Notes: a model not told the origin generated them from the sequence alone. A stretch of DNA of 64,000 nucleotides from Streptomyces sp. NBC_01439 (GCF_036227605.1 NZ_CP109487.1:3298001-3362000); one strand, 5' to 3'. Numbered from the stretch's first letter, positions 20,603 to 28,921 are shown. A program made the numbers and translations.

Positions 20603-20614
20603 ACCGGTGCGAGG

Positions 20615-20649
20615 CGACGGGCCCGGGCGCATGCGCCCCGGGCCCGTCG
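20615..20649. terminator. Bidirectional hairpin terminator
   Basis: Arms at 20615-20627 and 20637-20649 (13 bp, perfect) with a 9-base loop. It separates the AMIN-like gene from the convergent dihydrofolate-reductase-like gene, whose stop begins at 20650. Confidence 0.8.
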
Positions 20650-21294
20650 TCACCTGCGCCAGAACAGGTGGTGCGTCACGCCGCTCGGGCTGGGCACGAC
20701 ATCGAGGTGGAACCGGTCGAGCAGTTCCTCGGGCGACTCCCAGAGCCTGACCCCGGATCCGATCTCCACCGGCGCGACCGCCACGTGCAGGGTGTCGACG
20801 AGGTCGGCGTCGAGGAACTCGCGGATGGTGGTGGCCCCGCCGCCGAGCCGGACGTCCTTGCCCGCCGCGGCTTCCCGCGCCCGGGCCAGGGCCGTGGCCG
20901 GGTCGGCGTCGACGAAGTGGAAGGTGGTGTCGGAGAGCGTGAACGAAGGGCGCACGTGGTGGGTCATGACGAACACCGGGGTGTGGAACGGGGGCTCCTC
21001 GCCCCACCAGCCGCGCCAGTCGTGGTCGGTCCAGGGCCCGCGCTGGGGACCGAACTTGTTGCGGCCCATGATCTCGGCACCGATGTTGTGCGCGAAGTCC
21101 CGGGTGAAGTAGTCGTCGAGGCCCCGGCTCCCGCCGGGATCGGTGCGGTTGGGCCAGCTCGCGGTGGCTCCGGCCCAGGAGAGCAGTCGGCCGGGGTCGG
21201 CGTCGCCGAACGGCCGCGCGAGGCTCTGGTGCTCACCGGCACCGAACCCGTCGCGCGACACGGCGAAGTTCTGGACTTTCAGCAGTTGCTCCAC
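20650..21294 (-). CDS. Dihydrofolate reductase family protein (RibD C-terminal fold)
   Basis: A 214-residue protein with the DHFR/RibD_C fold. Visible are MEQLLKVQNFAVSRDGFGAG at the start, AEIMGRNKFGP, the GKDVRLGGGATTIREFLDADLVD nucleotide-binding segment and LHVAVAPVEIGSGVRLW. It is a cytoplasmic NAD(P)H-dependent reductase, but members of this family rarely act on folate and the substrate is unknown. It sits 52 bases downstream of the flavodoxin-like gene on the same strand and may be cotranscribed with it. Confidence 0.82.
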   Translation of the reverse strand: MEQLLKVQNFAVSRDGFGAGEHQSLARPFGDADPGRLLSWAGATASWPNRTDPGGSRGLDDYFTRDFAHNIGAEIMGRNKFGPQRGPWTDHDWRGWWGEEPPFHTPVFVMTHHVRPSFTLSDTTFHFVDADPATALARAREAAAGKDVRLGGGATTIREFLDADLVDTLHVAVAPVEIGSGVRLWESPEELLDRFHLDVVPSPSGVTHHLFWRR

Positions 21295-21346
21295 GGGCTT
21301 CCTCCAGCGTTGTCGTCCACCGTGGGACCGCCCCGGAGCGCAGAAC

Positions 21347-22060
21347 TCATCGGTGCTCGGGGTTGGGGAAGTCGAAGCGGCATCCTGCGTCCCACTGCGA
21401 GCGCTGGTTGCCGTGCGGCGGGATGCCGCCCGAGCGCTTGAGCAGGGCTGCCAGGTGCATGAGGTTCCAGGACATGAAGGCGGTGTTGCGGTTGGTGAAG
21501 TCGTTCTCGGGGCCGCCCGAGCCGGGGTCCAGGTAGGAGGGTCCGGGCCCGGCCTCGCCGATCCAGCCCGCGTCGGCCTGTGGCGGAATCGCGTAGCCGA
21601 GGTGCTGGAGGCTGTAGAGGACGTTCATGGCGCAGTGCTTGACGCCGTCCTCGTTGCCGGTGATCAGTGCGCCGCCGACCCGCCCGTAGTAGGCGTACTG
21701 GCCCCGCTCGTTCAGCAACGAGGAGCAGGCGTAGAGCCGCTCGATGACCTGCTTCATCACGGAGCTGTTGTCGCCGAGCCAGATGGGGCCGCACAGGACG
21801 AGGATGTCGGCGTCCATGACCTGGCTGTAGAGGACCGGCCACTGGTCGTTCTCCCAGCCGTGCTCGGTCATGTCGGGCCAGACCCCGGTCGCGATGTCGT
21901 GGTCGACGGCGCGGATGAGGGAGGTCCGGGTGCCGGCCCCTTCCATGACCCGGCGGCTCCTGTCGATCAGGCCCTCGGTGTTGCTGATCTCGGGTGAGCG
22001 TTTGAGCGTGCAGTTCACGTAGAGGGCGGTCAGGTCCGAGTAGTCGTATGCGGCAGCCAC
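21347..22060 (-). CDS. Flavodoxin-like NAD(P)H-dependent oxidoreductase
   Basis: A 237-residue flavoprotein of the FMN-reductase type. After LTALYVNCTLKRSPEISNT comes the phosphate-binding loop, DADILVLCGPIWLGDNSSVMK and GGALITGNEDGVKHCAMNVLYSLQHLGY, typical of the FMN-binding fold. The GTG at 22060 is chosen because it gives VAAAYDYSDL and a GGGGAC site precedes it; the open frame upstream is GC-rich non-coding sequence. It is divergent from a PadR regulator, which may control it together with the reductase gene downstream. Confidence 0.82.
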   Translation of the reverse strand: MAAAYDYSDLTALYVNCTLKRSPEISNTEGLIDRSRRVMEGAGTRTSLIRAVDHDIATGVWPDMTEHGWENDQWPVLYSQVMDADILVLCGPIWLGDNSSVMKQVIERLYACSSLLNERGQYAYYGRVGGALITGNEDGVKHCAMNVLYSLQHLGYAIPPQADAGWIGEAGPGPSYLDPGSGGPENDFTNRNTAFMSWNLMHLAALLKRSGGIPPHGNQRSQWDAGCRFDFPNPEHR

Positions 22061-22186
22061 GTCCCCAGCCTGGCCACGGCACCCGGGCACCGCCAGCGGG
22101 CCGCGCCCGTCCGGGGACGGCCCTGCGGACGCGGCCGCACGGAGGAGGCGTAGGGGCCGGCGCCGCCGCAAACCTAGGATGGCGCC

Positions 22187-22735
22187 ATGTCGCTGCCGCA
22201 CGCCATCCTCACCGCCCTGCTGGAGAAGCCCTCGTCCGGGCTGGAGCTGACCCGGCGGTTCGACAAGTCGATCGGGTACTTCTGGTCGGCGACGCACCAG
22301 CAGATCTACCGCGAGCTGGGGCGGCTGGAGGAGTCCGGGCTGATCCGGGAGTTGCCGAGCGAGGTGCCCGTGCGCGGGCAGAAGAAGGAGTACGAGGTGC
22401 TGCCCGCCGGCGGCGCGGAGCTGGCCCGGTGGGTCGGCGAGAGCCAGGACCCCAAGCCGATGCGCGACCCGCTGCTGCTGCGGATCCGCGCGGCGGGTGT
22501 CGTGGGGCCACAGGGGCTCGGTCCCGAGCTAAGGCGCCACCTGGAGCTGCACCGCCGTCAGCTCGCACAGTACGAGGCCATCGAGGAGAAGGACTTCCCG
22601 CCGGGGCGGGACGCCGTGGAGGACCGGCTGCGGCGGCTCGTGCTGCACGGCGGGATCGCCCTGGAGACGTTCTGGCTGCACTGGCTGGAGGAGGCCCTGG
22701 GCGAGGTCGAGGACATGTCCGGACCGGGGGCCTGA
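22187..22735 (+). CDS. PadR family transcriptional regulator
   Basis: A 182-residue regulator with a PadR winged helix: MSLPHAILTALLEKPSSG, then the recognition region YFWSATHQQIYRELGRLEESGLI, and a coiled C-terminal dimer domain (LELHRRQLAQYEAIEEKDF). The start is the ATG at 22187. It faces the flavodoxin-like gene across 126 bases that probably hold the shared operator; no clear ATGT-ACAT palindrome is seen there. The inducer is unknown. Confidence 0.87.
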   Translation: MSLPHAILTALLEKPSSGLELTRRFDKSIGYFWSATHQQIYRELGRLEESGLIRELPSEVPVRGQKKEYEVLPAGGAELARWVGESQDPKPMRDPLLLRIRAAGVVGPQGLGPELRRHLELHRRQLAQYEAIEEKDFPPGRDAVEDRLRRLVLHGGIALETFWLHWLEEALGEVEDMSGPGA

Positions 22736-22791
22736 CGCGCGGGGCCTGACGCGCGGGGCCCGGGACCTGACGCCCGGCGCCGAACGCACGC

Positions 22792-22827
22792 TGCCGCCCC
22801 GCTCCGGCGGTCCGGGGCGGGGCGGCA
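22792..22827. terminator. Hairpin between PadR and EF-hand genes
   Basis: Arms TGCCGCCCC (22792-22800) and GGGGCGGCA (22819-22827) form a 9-bp stem between convergent genes. Confidence 0.6.
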
Positions 22828-22836
22828 TCGGAGGGA

Positions 22837-23049
22837 CTACTTGTTCAGGGAGGCCCAGAACTCGTCGAAGCTCAGCAGGCCGTCACCGTTCGCGTCCTTG
22901 GAGGCGATCACGGCGTCCGCGACGGGGCCGGTGACGAACGGGTCGCCCATGGCCGCCATGGCCGCCTTGAACTCGTCGGCCGTGACGAAGCCGTCACCGT
23001 TCACGTCGAACTTGCCGAACGTCGTCCGTGCGCTCTCGATGTCCGCCAC
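22837..23049 (-). CDS. Small EF-hand calcium-binding protein
   Basis: A 70-residue cytoplasmic protein with two EF-hands: the loops are DVNGDGFVTADE (about residues 15-26) and DANGDGLLSFDE (about 52-63), each with Asp/Asn/Gly/Glu at the chelating positions. Such small calcium-binding proteins are widespread in Streptomyces. The GTG at 23049 is chosen for the strong AAGGAG site 9 bases upstream. Its target protein is unknown and it has no obvious operon partner. Confidence 0.88.
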   Translation of the reverse strand: MADIESARTTFGKFDVNGDGFVTADEFKAAMAAMGDPFVTGPVADAVIASKDANGDGLLSFDEFWASLNK

Positions 23050-23261
23050 TGGGTCCACTCCTTCTTGATGCCTTGTTGACCGGCTCAGGGTAGCGGCCTG
23101 CCCGGTCCGCCCCCGCCCCGGGTCCCGTTCGAGACCGATGTCCCCTTTCGCGCGCGGCCGGGGTCTGCGCGCGACCCGCAACCAGGCGTACGCCGTCGTA
23201 CGGCCCGGAGCCACCGCCCCCGGGAGCGCCGCGGACCGAGCACCGACCGAGAGGACCGTCG

Positions 23262-23488
23262 ATGGGCGTCGAGCAGCTCGAGGATCCGGGGACCGAGGAG
23301 CGGCCGCTCCGCGACCTCCCGCTCTCCCGGCGCGGTGACGTGCCGCCGAGGAGTGCGCCCGGCTGCGCGAGAAGGCGCCGGTCGCCCGGTCGCCCGTGGT
23401 CCGACGCACGGACGATGGTGCCCCGGGAGCCGTGCGGGCTTCCGGGGCACTGCCGCACCGGCCCTACCGTCCTTCCGGGACGGCCTAG
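23262..23488 (+). pseudogene. Decayed cytochrome P450 N-terminal fragment
   Basis: An ATG at 23262 with a GAGAGGA site starts MGVEQLEDPG...RDLPLSRRGDVPP, but the frame then changes: in the +2 frame the sequence continues EECARLREKAPVAR, which fits the N-terminus of a bacterial P450 (family pattern: arginine-aspartate, then RPPEEYARLREEAPVARV). A single missing base near 23345 would restore the frame. After about 23400 no P450 similarity remains, and the +2 frame stops at 23486. It is a fragment of some 50 recognisable residues, with no haem-binding region in the window. It fills the 435-base gap between the EF-hand and beta-propeller genes. Confidence 0.5.
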
Positions 23489-24672
23489 CGGAAGATGCCG
23501 GTGTGGCCGAGCGAGTAGCGGCCGGGCTGCGGGTACACGGCGAGTCCGTGCGGTCCGCCGCCCACCGGGATCCGGGCGATCTGCTTGCCGGTCTGCGTGT
23601 CGAGCGCATAGACCTCGGAGTTGTAACGGCCCGACAGCCACAGCACCTTGCCGTCGGCGGAGACCCCGCCCATGTCGGGGCTGCCGCCGTCCGGCAGCGT
23701 CCACTTCTTGGTGAGCTTGTTCTCGGGGAAGTCGAAGACCGAGATGGTGCCCTCGCCCCGGTTGGAGACGTACATCTCCTTGGAGTCGCGGCTCACGTAG
23801 AGGCCGTGGCAGCCCTTTCCGGTGGGCAGCAGTTTGGGGGTCTCGAACGTGTCCCCGCTGAGCACCCACATGCCGTGCGCCATCATGTCCGCGACGTAGA
23901 AGGTCTTCCCGTCCGGGGAGACCTTGACGTCCTGCGGCATCGCGCCCTCGAACGGCAGCTTCTGCTGGCCGACGACCTCCATTCGCTCGGTGTCGACCTT
24001 GAGGAGTTCGCCGGAGAACTCGCAGCTCACGATGAAGTAGCGCCCGTCGGCGGAGAAGTCCGCGTGGTTGACCCCGTAGCAGGTCACGGGCACCGTCTTC
24101 ACCCGGTCCATCGTGTGCGGGTCACGGAAGACGAGCTCCTTGTCCATCGAGGCCATGACGATGGCGTACTTGCCGTTCGGCGTGAAGTACAGGTTGTACG
24201 GGTCGTGCACCTCCACGGGCTTTCCGGCCTCGCCGGTGGCCGGGTTGATCGGGGTGAGGGTGTGACCGCGGTTGTTGTTGACCCACAGGGTCTTCAGGTC
24301 CCAGGAGGGGACCACGTGTTGGGGCTGGACCCCGACCGGGATGGTATCGATGACCCGGTAGGTCGTCGGGTCGATGACGGACACCGTGTTGGAGTTGGTG
24401 TTCGGCACGTAGACACGGGACGGGAAGTCCTTCACCACGGGGGAGAGTTTGTTCGGCCGGTCCGCCGCGTAGACGTCGTTCGGATCGAGCACGGGCGGCA
24501 TGCCGGGCAGACCGGGCGGAGCGACCGGCGCGGCCTTGACGGGCTTGGCCGGGCCCTTGGTGCCGAGCGCCTCGGCGGGTTCCTTGCCGGCTGATCCGCA
24601 GCCGGCGAGGGCGACGAGGACCAGACCTGCCAGCAGCGCGCCGGCGGTCCGGGGAAGGCGGGTGGTCGTCAT
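23485..24672 (-). CDS. YVTN/YncE-type beta-propeller lipoprotein
   Basis: A 395-residue exported protein. The signal peptide ends in a lipobox VALAGC, so it is probably a lipoprotein. The rest is a beta-propeller of YncE-like repeats, such as VYVPNTNSNTVSVIDPTTYRVIDTIPVG, VSPDGKTFYVADMMAHGMWVL and MYVSNRGEGTISVFDF. The ATG at 24672 overlaps the stop of the upstream NodB-like gene as ATGA, so the two are translated together. Function is not known; the pairing suggests a joint cell-wall or envelope role. Confidence 0.85.
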   Translation of the reverse strand: MTTTRLPRTAGALLAGLVLVALAGCGSAGKEPAEALGTKGPAKPVKAAPVAPPGLPGMPPVLDPNDVYAADRPNKLSPVVKDFPSRVYVPNTNSNTVSVIDPTTYRVIDTIPVGVQPQHVVPSWDLKTLWVNNNRGHTLTPINPATGEAGKPVEVHDPYNLYFTPNGKYAIVMASMDKELVFRDPHTMDRVKTVPVTCYGVNHADFSADGRYFIVSCEFSGELLKVDTERMEVVGQQKLPFEGAMPQDVKVSPDGKTFYVADMMAHGMWVLSGDTFETPKLLPTGKGCHGLYVSRDSKEMYVSNRGEGTISVFDFPENKLTKKWTLPDGGSPDMGGVSADGKVLWLSGRYNSEVYALDTQTGKQIARIPVGGGPHGLAVYPQPGRYSLGHTGIFR

Positions 24673-25481
24673 GGGGTCAGCAGCTCCGTGGTGGTCACCG
24701 CGCGCAGGTTGCGGCGCGCGAGTTCTTCGAGGAGGGCAGGCATCGCGTCGACCGTGTCCGCGTAGCCGAAGTGCAGGCTCACCACCGATCCGGGCCGGAT
24801 CGTCCCGGTGACGGTGCGGATGACGGCCGCGGCACCGGGCGAGGTGAAGTCGAGGGAGTCCACGTCGTACGAGAGGACGTGCGGGTAGCCCGCCCGTTGG
24901 GCCAGCTTCTGGACGAGGGGGGTCGCGTACTGGGTCTGGGAGGGCCGGAACCAGGTGCCGATGGAGCCGGTGAGCCGCTTGAGCCGCTGGGCACAGCCGG
25001 TGATCTCGGCGTAGGCCTGCGCCTCGGGCATGTCGTTGATCGCGAGGTGGCGCTGGGTGTGGTTGCCGAGCTCGTGACCGCCGTCGAGGACGCGCCGGGC
25101 CAGCTCCGGGTGCGCGTCGAGCCAGGATCCGATGGCCAGTACGGTGACCCGCGCGCCCCCCTTCTCGGCCGCGGCCAGGACCGCCCGGGCGATGGCGGGG
25201 TCCCCGTTGCCGTGGAAGGTGAGGGCGACCCGGGGGCGGCCGCGCGGACCGTGACCGATCTCCACGGGCTGCCCGGCGAACCGGCGCGGGGCGGCGGCCG
25301 GTGCCTCCTGTGCCGGGCGGGCCGACCGGCCCGGACCCGGCGGCGCACCGGAGGGTGCGGTGGCCGGCCGACCCGACCCGCAGGCGGCGGTGAGACCGGC
25401 CGCGGCGGCGCCGGCCGTCCCGAGGACGGCCGCGCGCAGGGCCACGCGCAGGGCCGCGCGGCGGCCTGGTTGTGAGAGCAC
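24669..25481 (-). CDS. NodB-homology (polysaccharide deacetylase-like) lipoprotein
   Basis: A 270-residue exported protein. An Arg-rich signal (GRRAALRVALRAAV) with a lipobox GLTAAC marks it as a likely lipoprotein, possibly Tat-exported. The NodB fold is seen: ALTFHGNGDP, HELGNHTQRHLAI (the H-x3-H metal pair), WFRPSQTQYATP, YDVDSLDFTSPG and VVSLHFGYADT. Motif 1 usually reads TFDDGP with a catalytic aspartate; here it is TFHGNGDP, so activity may be altered. It overlaps the beta-propeller gene. Substrate could be peptidoglycan or another N-acetylated glycan. Confidence 0.83.
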   Translation of the reverse strand: MLSQPGRRAALRVALRAAVLGTAGAAAAGLTAACGSGRPATAPSGAPPGPGRSARPAQEAPAAAPRRFAGQPVEIGHGPRGRPRVALTFHGNGDPAIARAVLAAAEKGGARVTVLAIGSWLDAHPELARRVLDGGHELGNHTQRHLAINDMPEAQAYAEITGCAQRLKRLTGSIGTWFRPSQTQYATPLVQKLAQRAGYPHVLSYDVDSLDFTSPGAAAVIRTVTGTIRPGSVVSLHFGYADTVDAMPALLEELARRNLRAVTTTELLTP

Positions 25482-25807
25482 CTGCCCATTTAAGGGGTGA
25501 ATAGCCCAGAAGGTAACGATTGACCCAATTCAGAACGGTCGCCACAAGGGGCCATCCGAGTGGTCAGGTCGCTATGTGATCAACGATTTACGCAGAGCAG
25601 TCGATATTTATTCATGGATTACGAGGTGAGTGGCCCACCTCGCCTAGGATTTAGCTAGAAAGTCTTACTATTTGCCCACTTATGTCCAAGTAGGGACTTT
25701 TGGCGTTCTGGCCCTCGTCTGCCATAGTCGGAGCCACGACTTCCCATTGACCCGAGCGAAGTCACCACGCCGAGGATCACACCCCCTCAGACCCTCGGTG
25801 CACCCAT
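25482..25807. other. AT-richer intergenic region with promoter-like and hairpin signals
   Basis: About 330 bases with no gene, clearly richer in A and T than its surroundings (25,490-25,720). It should hold the leftward promoter of the NodB-like/propeller operon. On the plus strand, a promoter-like pair lies at 25700-25728 and a short palindrome CCGAGG...CCTCGG follows before the hairpin at 25808-25846. Confidence 0.5.
25700..25728 (+). promoter_or_regulatory. Possible promoter in AT-rich intergenic region
   Basis: TTGGCG at 25700-25705 and CATAGT at 25723-25728 are spaced by 17 bases, as in main sigma-factor promoters, though the -10 match is weak. No open reading frame of note follows before the hairpin, so any product would be a short RNA of about 110 bases. 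Confidence 0.3.
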
Positions 25808-25846
25808 GAAGCCCCCACACCGCCCCACACGGCGCACGGGGGCTTC
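25808..25846. terminator. Hairpin terminator, possibly bidirectional
   Basis: Arms GAAGCCCCC (25808-25816) and GGGGGCTTC (25838-25846) form a 9-bp stem. It follows the stop of the HATPase gene on the minus strand and could also end a short plus-strand transcript. Confidence 0.7.
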
Positions 25847-25877
25847 CGGCGTTCCCGGGGCGGGCGCTCGGGGAGGG

Positions 25878-26390
25878 TCAGGGGTTCTGGCGGTCGGCGA
25901 CCCGCATCTCGAACCAGGTGATCTTCCCGCGCGGCAGCAGGTCCGCGCCCCAGCGGTCGGACAGCTTGTCGACGAGGAAGAGTCCCCGGCCGGTGGTGTC
26001 CAGCTCGTGGACCGGCATCAGGCAGGGCAGTCCGCGCGAAGGATCGCGCACCTCCACCCGGATCCAGCCGCGGCGCCGCAGCGTGCGCAAACCGAAGGAA
26101 CGGGCACCGGTGTGCCGGACCGCATTGCCCACGAGCTCCGAGACCAACAGGACGGCGTGCTCGGCGATCTGCGGCGAGAGGCCCCAGAGGCGGACCACCA
26201 CGCACTGGGTGAGCCGGCGCGCGGTGCTCGCCGATTCGGGCATGGACGGCAGTGTCACTTCGGCCTCGGCCGGATTTCCGTACAACTCCAGCGCCTTGAG
26301 GCCCTGTTCGTCCTCGACAGCCGCCGTGAGCCGTACCGCCGAAGCGCTGCCGCGTTGCCGCGGCTGTTCCACACCCTCCAGGCCCGCCAT
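25878..26390 (-). CDS. ATP-binding protein, HATPase (anti-sigma-factor-like)
   Basis: A 170-residue protein with an SpoIIAB/RsbW-like histidine-kinase-type ATPase domain: LLVSELVGNAVRHTG (N box), VRDPSRGLP (G1-like) and GRGLFLVDKLSDRWG (G2). Such small proteins are abundant in Streptomyces and usually bind a sigma factor or a partner regulator. The ATG at 26390 (MAGLEGVEQ) is preferred; an in-frame GTG at 26444 would add 18 residues but lies within a hairpin (26440-26475). No sigma factor is adjacent, so the partner is unknown. Confidence 0.85.
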   Translation of the reverse strand: MAGLEGVEQPRQRGSASAVRLTAAVEDEQGLKALELYGNPAEAEVTLPSMPESASTARRLTQCVVVRLWGLSPQIAEHAVLLVSELVGNAVRHTGARSFGLRTLRRRGWIRVEVRDPSRGLPCLMPVHELDTTGRGLFLVDKLSDRWGADLLPRGKITWFEMRVADRQNP

Positions 26391-26439
26391 GCACCCATCA
26401 TGGACGGCCGACCCGCCCGCCCGGGCCGTTCCACAGGAA

Positions 26440-26475
26440 AACACCCCCCGGATTCAACAACTCCAAGGGGGTGTT
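26440..26475 (-). promoter_or_regulatory. Leader hairpin upstream of the HATPase gene
   Basis: Arms AACACCCCC (26440-26448) and GGGGGTGTT (26467-26475) pair perfectly across an 18-base loop. It lies 50-85 bases ahead of the chosen start codon. It may be an attenuator or the terminator of an upstream transcript. Confidence 0.45.
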
Positions 26476-26645
26476 CCGTCATATGCGAGAGGCAACCGGA
26501 AGGCCTCTACGGACGCCCTGACCTGCAATGACGCGCCGCGCGGAACTCATCACAGCGAGTGGATCACTCATTCCCCTTAAGGCTGGCTTAAGGCCTGGCT
26601 AATCCACCCACAGGGAGGACCGAGTTCCTCGGCCGAGGTCCCGAC

Positions 26646-27413
26646 TCAGACGAACTTCGCCTTGCCCGGACCCTCTTCGACGAAGCTGCGCATCCCGCGC
26701 TCGCGGTCCTCGGTGGCGAACAGGCCCGCGAACCAGTTGCGTTCGATGGTGAGACCCGTGTCGATGTCGGCCTCCAGACCCGCGTCCACACACTCCTTGG
26801 CGGCGCGCAGCGCGATCGCCGGACCCTGCGCCAGCTTGGCGGCCCAGGCGTGCGCCTGCTCGTACACCTCGGCGGCGGGCACCACCCGGTCGACCAGGCC
26901 GAGGGTCAGCGCCTCGTCGGCCTTGACCATGCGCCCGGTGAAGATCAGGTCCTTGGCCTTGGACGGACCGATCAGCCGGGAGAGCCGCTGGGTGCCGCCC
27001 GCGCCCGGAATCAGGCCGAGCAGGATCTCGGGCTGGCCGAGCTTGGCGTTGTCGGCGGCGATCCGGTAGTCGGCGCACAGGGCGAGTTCGCACCCGCCGC
27101 CCAGCGCGTAGCCGGTGATGGCCGCGACGACGGGCTTGGGGATCCGGGCGACGGCCGTGAAGGCGTCCTGGAGCGCGCGGGACCGGGCGACCATCGCCGC
27201 GTGGTCCATCGTCTGCATCTCCTTGATGTCCGCGCCCGCCGCGAACACCTTCTCGCCGCCGTAGATGATGACCGCTCGGACGTCCGTCCGGTCGGTCGCC
27301 TCCACCGCGAGCTCGCGCAGCCGGTCCTGGGTGGCGATGTCCAGGGCGTTCATGGGCGGCCGGTCCAGGCGGATGGTGCCGACGCCTTCGGAGACTTCGA
27401 GAGAGAGGGTCAT
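26646..27413 (-). CDS. Enoyl-CoA hydratase/isomerase family protein
   Basis: A 255-residue crotonase-fold enzyme that adds water to trans-2-enoyl-CoA. The oxyanion-hole segment is KVFAAGADIKEM, followed by ITGYALGGGCELALCADYRIA and GQPEILLGLIPGAGGTQRLSRLIG, the latter carrying the catalytic glutamates. The start MTLSLEVSEGVGTIRLDRPPMNAL is typical. It stands alone between the HATPase gene and a terminator. Probably part of fatty-acid degradation; a specific pathway cannot be named. Confidence 0.93.
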   Translation of the reverse strand: MTLSLEVSEGVGTIRLDRPPMNALDIATQDRLRELAVEATDRTDVRAVIIYGGEKVFAAGADIKEMQTMDHAAMVARSRALQDAFTAVARIPKPVVAAITGYALGGGCELALCADYRIAADNAKLGQPEILLGLIPGAGGTQRLSRLIGPSKAKDLIFTGRMVKADEALTLGLVDRVVPAAEVYEQAHAWAAKLAQGPAIALRAAKECVDAGLEADIDTGLTIERNWFAGLFATEDRERGMRSFVEEGPGKAKFV

Positions 27414-27440
27414 ACGGGTCAGGTTAGCGTCGGTTAACGC

Positions 27441-27481
27441 GGAGCGGCCCGGTGCTGTGGGTCACAGCACCGGGCCGCTCC
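27441..27481. terminator. Perfect 19-bp hairpin terminator
   Basis: Arms at 27441-27459 and 27463-27481 pair without mismatch around a GGT loop. It lies between the stop of the L,D-transpeptidase and the start of the enoyl-CoA hydratase, ending the former's transcript. Confidence 0.9.
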
Positions 27482-27500
27482 GGCCGCGCGGGCGGCGTAC

Positions 27501-28727
27501 TTACTTGATCCACTCCGCCCACGGCATGTTCCAGCCGTTGAGGCCGTTGTCCGGGGCGATCTGCTTGTCCTTGGAGTTCTTCACGACGACCACGTCGCCG
27601 ATCATCGACTCGTTGAAGAACCAGGCCGCGGGGGCGTCGGGGTCGCCGCCGCCGCGCTGGTCGCGCAGGCCCACGCAGCCGTGGCTGACGTTCGACGAGC
27701 CGAAGGTGCCGGAGGAGGCCCAGTAGTTGCCGTGCACGAAGGTGCCCGACTGCGACAGGCGCATGGCGTGCGGGACGTCGGCGATGTCGTACTCGCCGCC
27801 GAAGCCGACGGTCGCGCCGTTCATCCGGGTCACCTCGTACTTCTCGCTGATGACCATCTGACCGTTGTACGTGGTCGTCGACGGGGCGCCCGCGGTGATC
27901 GGAACGTTCTTGAGCACCTGGCCGTCACGGACGACCTCCATCTGCTTGGTGCTCGCGTCGACCGTGGAGACCTGGGAGCGGCCGATGGTGAAGGTGACCG
28001 TCCGGGTCTGCTTGCCGTAGACGCCGGGGCGGCCTTCGACCCCGTCGAGGGCGAGCTTCACGGTGACCTTGGTGCCCGCGGCCCAGTAGTTCTCGGGACG
28101 GAAGTCGAGGCGGTCGTTGCCGAACCAGTGGCCCTCGATCTGGACGGCCGGCTCGGCCGTGACCGTGATGGCCTTCTCGACGGCCTCGGGGTTGGTGATC
28201 CCGCGGGTGAAGGTGATCGAGACCGGCATGCCCACGCCGACGGTGGCGCCGTCCTCGGGCGTGTAGTGGCCCACGAAGGTGTTGGTCGGGGTCAGGGTGG
28301 TGAAGGTGGTGTCCTTGGCGGACTCCCGGCCGGCCTCGTCCTTGGCGACCGCGTGCACCTTGTACTCGGTGGCGGAGGCCAGGTGGCGGGCCGGCTCCCA
28401 GGTGGCGCCGTCGTCGGCGATCTTGCCCTCTACCGCGTTGCCCTTGGTGTCCGCCACGGCCACCGTGCTGAGCTTGCCGCCCGTGCTCGATATCTTCAGG
28501 ACGCCGCTGGTGGCGACCTCCTTGGCCCCGTCGTCGGGCTTGACGCTGACGACCGCCTTGGAGGCCTCGGTACCGGTCTTGCCTCCACCCCCGGCGTTGT
28601 CGGCACCGCTGCCGCCGCTGTTGCTGCCGCCACCGCCACCGCACGCGGTGGTGAACAGCAGGGCCGCCCCCAGCAACAGGGCCCCCAGGCCGGTGCGGGC
28701 GCGGCCGCGTATCGGCTGCACGTTCAC
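27501..28727 (-). CDS. L,D-transpeptidase lipoprotein with Ig-like domains, copy 1
   Basis: A 408-residue envelope enzyme that forms 3-3 peptidoglycan cross-links. After a signal peptide and lipobox LLFTTAC come two Ig-like domains (BigA-like), then the YkuD catalytic domain with the conserved HGNYWASS and SHGCVGLRD, where the Cys is the nucleophile. The GTG at 28727 is chosen because a GGGGAGAACACGA site precedes it; an in-frame ATG at 28742 is the alternative. A closely related copy follows at 28.9-30.2 kb. Confidence 0.9.
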   Translation of the reverse strand: MNVQPIRGRARTGLGALLLGAALLFTTACGGGGGSNSGGSGADNAGGGGKTGTEASKAVVSVKPDDGAKEVATSGVLKISSTGGKLSTVAVADTKGNAVEGKIADDGATWEPARHLASATEYKVHAVAKDEAGRESAKDTTFTTLTPTNTFVGHYTPEDGATVGVGMPVSITFTRGITNPEAVEKAITVTAEPAVQIEGHWFGNDRLDFRPENYWAAGTKVTVKLALDGVEGRPGVYGKQTRTVTFTIGRSQVSTVDASTKQMEVVRDGQVLKNVPITAGAPSTTTYNGQMVISEKYEVTRMNGATVGFGGEYDIADVPHAMRLSQSGTFVHGNYWASSGTFGSSNVSHGCVGLRDQRGGGDPDAPAAWFFNESMIGDVVVVKNSKDKQIAPDNGLNGWNMPWAEWIK

Positions 28728-28921
28728 TCGTGTTCTCCCCATGTCCCCCGCGCGCGGACTGTCGCGCGCTTGTTGACAGGTAATCACACGGAGGGATCAC
28801 GATGAGCCACGGTCTTGTCACCGTTCCGTCCCAACTGCCCGGAGAAGTGCTGCGGAGGTCGCCTCCGTGGTCGGGAAACGGTAGGTGATCAGGCCAATCC
28901 CGAGGGGACGGCCGCCGAGGG

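Noticed and set aside
22741..22790. GGGGCCTGACGCGC-type direct repeats, considered as a CRISPR remnant
   Set aside because: Two short GC-rich units without spacers of even size; local low complexity.
23335..24594. Plus-strand long open frame antisense to the propeller gene
   Set aside because: Only its first bases overlap the P450 remnant; the rest is a shadow with no domain.
25482..25807. Known riboswitch in the AT-rich gap
   Set aside because: No consensus core of a common riboswitch class was recognised on either strand.
25980..26394. Minus-strand alternative frame across the HATPase gene
   Set aside because: Out of frame with the HATPase motifs and Arg/Gly/Pro-rich.
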